Of a stretch of DNA of 64,000 nucleotides, positions 59,912 to 64,000 are shown one piece after another. Every line of letters starts with the position of its first letter. The first letter of the stretch is position 1. The notes below the pieces were generated by a model, which did not search any database, was not told the DNA's origin, and was given only the letters and a program-made list of their open reading frames with translations. The DNA is taken from assembly GCF_030408815.1 (NCBI RefSeq), contig NZ_CP047355.1, positions 1,612,001-1,676,000 of the forward strand, in the 5' to 3' direction. The position numbers were made by a program, and so were the translations under genes. This DNA is from Corynebacterium freiburgense (lineage in GTDB: Bacteria; Actinomycetota; Actinomycetes; Mycobacteriales; Mycobacteriaceae).

Positions 59912-61925
59912 TACGCCGCTGCCGTACCCAAGATTCGATAAGGTCAATAGCTTCCGCGACCGGAACACCATTGATCTGGGAACCATCAAGGAATCTGAAA
60001 CTCACAGCCCCAGCTTCAACATCACGGGCACCCGCAAGAAGCATAAATGGAACTTTGCTTGTGGTGTGGTTGCGAATCTTCTTCTGCATGCGATCATCGG
60101 AAGTATCAACCTCAGCCCGCAAACCGCGGGCACGAAGTTCACCACACACATTTTCAAGGTGAGGAACAAAGCTATCCGCCACCGGAATACCAACCACTTG
60201 ATGTGGCGCCAGCCAGGCTGGAAATGCGCCAGCATAGTGCTCTAAAAGCACACCAAAGAATCGCTCAATCGAACCGAAAAGTGCGCGGTGAATCATAATC
60301 GGACGTTTCTTGGAACCATCAGAAGCGGTGTATTCCAGATTGAAACGTTCCGGCAAATTAAAGTCGAGCTGCACTGTTGACATTTGCCAAGTACGCCCAA
60401 TAGCGTCGCGGGCTTGCACAGAAATCTTCGGACCATAAAAAGCCGCGCCACCTGGATCAGGCACAAGCTCCAAACCGGAAGCATCCGCGACTCGCTGCAG
60501 AATATTGGTGGAGCGTTCCCAGATCTCATCACTACCCACAAACTTCTTTGGATCCTTTGTGGAAAGCTCAAGGTAGAAATCATCAAGACCATAGTCCCGG
60601 AGCAGGGAAATAATAAAATCTAGAACACTGGTCAGTTCTTCTTCTAGCTGGTCTTCCGTGCAATAGATATGCGCATCATCCTGGGTAAAACCACGAGCGC
60701 GGGTAAGACCGTGAATCACTCCGGATTTTTCATAGCGGTACACTGTGCCAAACTCGAACATACGCAGCGGCAATTCTCGGTAGGAACGCCCCCGGGACGC
60801 AAAGATCAAATTGTGCATCGGACAGTTCATAGGCTTTGCATAATAATCCTGCGCCTGCTTGGTCACATTGCCGTCTGCATCGGTTTCCCCATCCAGTTGC
60901 ATTGGTGGAAACATGCCATCCGCATAGAAATCCAGGTGACCCGATTTTTGGAAAAGATCACCCTTAGTAATGTGTGGGGTATTTACAAATGAATAGCCCG
61001 CAGCAATATGGCGGCGTCGAGAATGTTCTTCCATTTCCAAACGCACAATACCGCCGTCTGGGTGGAACACCGGAAAACCGGAACCGATTTCATCAGGGAA
61101 ACTAAACAGGTCCAATTCAGCGCCCAGACGCCTATGGTCACGACGCTCAGCCTCCGCAAGCATGGTCTGGTAGGTTTCCAGAGCTTCTTTTGATTCCCAT
61201 GCCGTGCCGTAGATGCGCTGCAAACCAGCATTTGCCTGGTCACCACGCCAATATGCGGCCGAGGAACGAGTTAAAGCAAACGCTGGGATATAGCGGGTAG
61301 TTGGTACGTGCGGCCCTCGACACAAGTCATACCACTCAATGTCTCCCGTGCGCGGATTTACATTGTAGTAGCCGGTGAGTTCACCTGCGCCAACCTCGGT
61401 TGCTTCCTCAGAATCTGGGCTTACATTGCCTTTATCCTCGATAAGCTCAAGCTTATAAGGTTCCTCACTAAGCGCGGCGCGCGCGGCGTCGACAGACTCG
61501 TATACGCGGCGCTCGAACTTCTGCCCGGACTTAATAATCTTTTTCATGCGCTTTTCAATGCGCTTTAAATCTTCCGGAGTAAAAGGCTCCGCAACATCAA
61601 AATCATAGTAGAAACCATTTTCAATGGCTGGGCCAATCCCAAGCTTGGTGCCAGGAAATTCAGCCTGTACCGCTTGAGCCAAAACGTGTGTAGTTGAGTG
61701 ACGAATCACCCCGCGACCGTCTTCTGTATTAGCAGCAACTGGAGTGAACTCCATATCTACCGTAGGCACAAAGCTTAAGTCTTTAAGCTCACCTTGCGGA
61801 TCCCGGACACAAACAATAGCCTCCGGCCCCTTATTTGGCAGCTCCAAGTCCCGCATTGCTGTGCCAACGGGAGTTCCCGCTGGTACTAGAAAAGCGCCAC
61901 CGCTTTGATTGTCACAATTACACAC
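59871..61925 (-). CDS. thrS: Threonyl-tRNA synthetase
   Basis: 684 residues: N-terminal TGS domain, editing domain with [17 protein letters not shown], and catalytic core with the zinc Cys in [11 protein letters not shown] and motif 2 [15 protein letters not shown], then an anticodon domain. GTG start 61925 has AAGGAG nine bases upstream. The last residues overlap the HIT gene. No regulatory leader was recognised in the 150 bases upstream apart from the terminator of efeB. Confidence 0.97.
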   Translation of the reverse strand: MCNCDNQSGGAFLVPAGTPVGTAMRDLELPNKGPEAIVCVRDPQGELKDLSFVPTVDMEFTPVAANTEDGRGVIRHSTTHVLAQAVQAEFPGTKLGIGPAIENGFYYDFDVAEPFTPEDLKRIEKRMKKIIKSGQKFERRVYESVDAARAALSEEPYKLELIEDKGNVSPDSEEATEVGAGELTGYYNVNPRTGDIEWYDLCRGPHVPTTRYIPAFALTRSSAAYWRGDQANAGLQRIYGTAWESKEALETYQTMLAEAERRDHRRLGAELDLFSFPDEIGSGFPVFHPDGGIVRLEMEEHSRRRHIAAGYSFVNTPHITKGDLFQKSGHLDFYADGMFPPMQLDGETDADGNVTKQAQDYYAKPMNCPMHNLIFASRGRSYRELPLRMFEFGTVYRYEKSGVIHGLTRARGFTQDDAHIYCTEDQLEEELTSVLDFIISLLRDYGLDDFYLELSTKDPKKFVGSDEIWERSTNILQRVADASGLELVPDPGGAAFYGPKISVQARDAIGRTWQMSTVQLDFNLPERFNLEYTASDGSKKRPIMIHRALFGSIERFFGVLLEHYAGAFPAWLAPHQVVGIPVADSFVPHLENVCGELRARGLRAEVDTSDDRMQKKIRNHTTSKVPFMLLAGARDVEAGAVSFRFLDGSQINGVPVAEAIDLIESWVRQRRNDQPSEETFATKQ

Positions 61926-62024
61926 TATTCGCGCTCCTTCTGCGCTCAGGCGGGAGGCGGCATACCTGGCCGCCCCCGCATTTGATCATGCAACTCGATC
62001 AAAAAATTATTGAACTAACCCCCA

Positions 62025-62075
62025 CAAAAAGAAAAAGGGTAGTCAACCGAATTGCCTGACGGTCATACTACCCCG
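62025..62075 (-). terminator. Terminator after the DyP peroxidase gene
   Basis: On the minus strand GGGTAGT (62073-62067) pairs with ACTACCC (62043-62037) with an inner ACCG/CGGT stem, followed by TTTTTCTTTTTG. It starts a few bases after the peroxidase stop and precedes thrS. Confidence 0.8.
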
Positions 62076-62080
62076 GATGG

Positions 62081-63331
62081 TTACGCTTCGAATATTCCGG
62101 CACCCCAATATTCGTCGTGACCTTTGCCTACCCCAGGGGGACAGAAAAACACCGCCGAACCAATATGAGAAATCCACTGGTTTAGCCGATCTGCTTCATC
62201 AAGCCGCTCTTGAATAGGCACAAATTGTTCTAAAGGATCCTTCTGGAAACAAATAAATACCAAACCAGCATTCGATGTGGTCTCTGATCCCATTTCTGGG
62301 GCAAGATCATAGTTATATGCACGCCGACGAAGTTTTTGATTTGGCTTATCCTCCGGTGGGGCCGAACGCGCCATATGACTTAGAGGATCGATCATTGGCA
62401 AGCCAAGGTGATCAGATTTTTCAAAGTCTGCCTGGGTAAATTCATCACCGCCAGAAAGCGGAGCACCGGTATCGAGGGTGCGCCCAAAAGCAATCTCACG
62501 GGATTGCCGGTCCAAAATCTCCCACGTATCAAGATTCATGGTGATGCGACGTACCACCATGCAACTGCCACCCTTGGCCCACTTCGGTCCACTATCAATC
62601 CACACAATATCGTCATATTCAGACTCGGAGGCTGGATTTATTGTGCCGTCTTTTAAACCAAAAAGGTTTCGTGGTGTTTCGCCTTGCTCCAAACCACCAT
62701 TAGCGTGCAAAAAGCCCTGCTGGAACCAGCGCGTGCTTACGTAATCAATGCCAGCACGGATCATATGCCGGGTCGCATGGGATAGGGTTAGCGGATCATC
62801 GCTACATATTTGCAACACCATATCTGCCTCCCCCCATTCCTTTTGCAACGCGTCTCGCTTAAATTTTGGTAGTGGCCCCAACCAACTTGGGCGCCGGTCA
62901 GACTTGCCAATAAGATCAAAAAACCTTGCACCAAAACCACACGTAATCGTGAGGTTTGCCGGTGTGACCACCATTTCGGGTTCTAAGTCTCCCAGTGGAG
63001 TTTTTCCTTGCGTAAGCCGGGCAGCATCTTCAGTCCAAAGCCGTAGCAGCCGTTGCACGCCTTTGGCATCCACCCCATTCCGTATTGTAAACGCAATAAG
63101 GTTTAAGTGAGCTTGCCCAGGTGTGGAAATACCGGCCTGGTGCGCGCCATAAAACACATGCTTTTGTTCCCGTAAAAACGGGCTGGAATCCGCATTCGGC
63201 TCGGTTGAATTTGCGTGTGCTTGAGCAGCAGACGATGCCGCAGCAATAACGCCGCCTGCAGCTGCGGTAGATAGTCCTGTAAGAAATCCTCGGCGGCTAA
63301 ACGTTGCTTTGGACAGATCATGCTGATCCAT
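62081..63331 (-). CDS. efeB: Tat-exported DyP-type heme peroxidase (EfeB-like)
   Basis: 416 residues. Twin-arginine signal SRRGFLTGLS (12-21) and hydrophobic stretch to about residue 40. DyP signature GLKDGTINP with the distal Asp, and the proximal heme His and conserved Arg further on. EfeB oxidises or deferrochelates heme-type substrates at the cell surface, usually with EfeU and EfeO. The PCuAC lipoprotein gene lies 32 bases upstream on the same strand, and an efeO/efeU pair would be expected beyond the edge. Confidence 0.93.
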   Translation of the reverse strand: MDQHDLSKATFSRRGFLTGLSTAAAGGVIAAASSAAQAHANSTEPNADSSPFLREQKHVFYGAHQAGISTPGQAHLNLIAFTIRNGVDAKGVQRLLRLWTEDAARLTQGKTPLGDLEPEMVVTPANLTITCGFGARFFDLIGKSDRRPSWLGPLPKFKRDALQKEWGEADMVLQICSDDPLTLSHATRHMIRAGIDYVSTRWFQQGFLHANGGLEQGETPRNLFGLKDGTINPASESEYDDIVWIDSGPKWAKGGSCMVVRRITMNLDTWEILDRQSREIAFGRTLDTGAPLSGGDEFTQADFEKSDHLGLPMIDPLSHMARSAPPEDKPNQKLRRRAYNYDLAPEMGSETTSNAGLVFICFQKDPLEQFVPIQERLDEADRLNQWISHIGSAVFFCPPGVGKGHDEYWGAGIFEA

Positions 63332-63363
63332 GGGAAGACAAAGTCCTTAATTCATATAGGTGA

Positions 63364-64000
63364 TTAATGGTTTTGCCCGTGACCATCACCATGCTCGTGG
63401 TTATGGTCATGGCCATCTGTTGGGGTTTCCTGCGGGGACATACCGGTATTACCTTCAACACCGCCATCCTGGGAATAATCTTCTTCACCAGAACCGATCG
63501 TACGCACCGGAAGGTCGGTAATTTCAATGCTCTGACCATCGGCTGTTTTTAGCGTGAGATCGATGGTATCGCCAGCTTCAATCGGGGTTGCAATATCCAT
63601 AATCATTAAGTGGTCACCACCTGGCTTCAGTTCAAAGGTGCCGCCTGCGGGAATAGCAATACCCTTTTCTTTCATCCGCATTTTGCCATCGACGGTTTCG
63701 TGGATTTCATACTTACCCACATTTTCCAGTGAGGTTGTAAATGACTCAATGGTGATTTCTTTATCGCTATTATTGGTGATCGTACCGAAGACAGCCGTCA
63801 TTGCTTTGTCCGCTGGCTTGGCTTTTACAAACCCATCCATAAGCTGTACTTTTGCATCGCTCATTGCTGCAGATGCATCAGACGACGCGGATTCCATTGC
63901 GGAGCTTGCAGCTGATGAAACCTTTGCTGCTTGATCGTCCGCGGCATTACTGCAGCCTGCCAGTGTCAGCGCGGCTGCTGCAATAATGGTGAAACCTACG
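63364..64000 (-). CDS. PCuAC-type copper chaperone lipoprotein with His-rich tail (5' end cut by window edge)
   Basis: The frame runs from the right edge without a stop. It begins within a lipoprotein signal (AAAALTLAGCSNAADD), so only a few codons are missing. The PCuAC domain follows: KVQLMDGFVKA, GTITNNSDKEITIESF, the copper ligands His in EIHETVDGKMRM with paired Met, and GGDHLMIMD. A C-terminal tail of about 45 residues carries many His (GHDHNHEHGDGHGQNH) and may bind extra metal. PCuAC proteins deliver copper to cytochrome oxidase outside the membrane. Next to a DyP peroxidase, which suggests a joint metal role. Confidence 0.9.
   Translation of the reverse strand, partial: VGFTIIAAAALTLAGCSNAADDQAAKVSSAASSAMESASSDASAAMSDAKVQLMDGFVKAKPADKAMTAVFGTITNNSDKEITIESFTTSLENVGKYEIHETVDGKMRMKEKGIAIPAGGTFELKPGGDHLMIMDIATPIEAGDTIDLTLKTADGQSIEITDLPVRTIGSGEEDYSQDGGVEGNTGMSPQETPTDGHDHNHEHGDGHGQNH

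Noticed and set aside
1..64000. tRNA or rRNA genes
   Set aside because: No cloverleaf with GGTTCRA-type T arm or CCA end was recognised in the intergenic regions; a tRNAscan-SE run would settle it.

Overview
The window is a stretch of chromosome from a Corynebacterium, or a very close relative among the mycolic-acid actinobacteria. The evidence is gene content and order: pyrR-pyrB-pyrC; nusB-efp-pepQ-aroQ-aroB-aroK-aroC; aroE-mltG-ruvX-alaS; secD-secF near dciAE-apt-rel; and thrS-HIT-pgsA-acyltransferase-pimA-pdxS-tesB-pdxT-yebC-ruvC-ruvA-ruvB. The last block is also the phosphatidylinositol-mannoside neighbourhood of Mycobacterium. Many starts are GTG, and base composition looks close to even, lower than in most mycobacteria. 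The species cannot be fixed from sequence reading alone.

Layout. 1-2.8 kb: pyrimidine synthesis genes (minus strand; pyrC runs off the left edge) behind a PyrR gene whose ribosome binding site sits in a possible PyrR-binding hairpin. 3.2-6.3 kb (plus): a SRPBCC-SDR fusion protein and four tandem, overlapping YbjN-like genes. 6.3-7.2 kb: first copy of a multi-hairpin repeat. 7.2-23.2 kb (minus): a long housekeeping run covering NusB, EF-P, a peptidase, the shikimate pathway, MltG, RuvX, AlaRS, RarA, a kinase-fold protein and AspRS. 23.4-33.3 kb: a membrane zinc peptidase, a VWA surface protein, a FhuF-like protein with a SNF2 helicase, a HEPN-like/CBS protein, HisRS, a metallo-hydrolase and a membrane cyclophilin. 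33.6-34.8 kb: a small secreted protein and the second repeat copy. 34.9-47 kb (minus): Rel, Apt, a DciAE lipoprotein, an LssY_C membrane protein, two He_PIG-type secreted proteins (one with a LANTG anchor), SecF, SecD and YajC. 47-47.8 kb: third repeat copy. 47.8-62 kb (minus): RuvBAC, YebC, PdxT, TesB, PdxS and the PIM lipid genes to ThrRS. 62-64 kb: a Tat-exported DyP peroxidase and a PCuAC lipoprotein cut by the right edge.

The core blocks look ordinary and probably co-transcribed, with many 1-4 base start/stop overlaps. Accessory material is concentrated in three places: the YbjN quartet, the surface-protein pair between dciAE and secF, and a decayed 2.5 kb patch at 52.7-55.2 kb. That patch holds a broken IS3-family element, a truncated ABC ATPase and a frameshifted aminoglycoside-phosphotransferase-like gene, and it splits pdxS from tesB-pdxT.

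The most unusual non-coding feature is the repeat family at 6.5, 34.5 and 47.3 kb. Each copy has a core of about 237 bases with three hairpins built on arms related to TGTCACAGATTCCAT, plus a fourth smaller hairpin. G/T-rich sequence lies on the left and a C/A-rich set of roughly 21-base units on the right. All three copies have the same orientation, and each abuts the 3' end of at least one gene.
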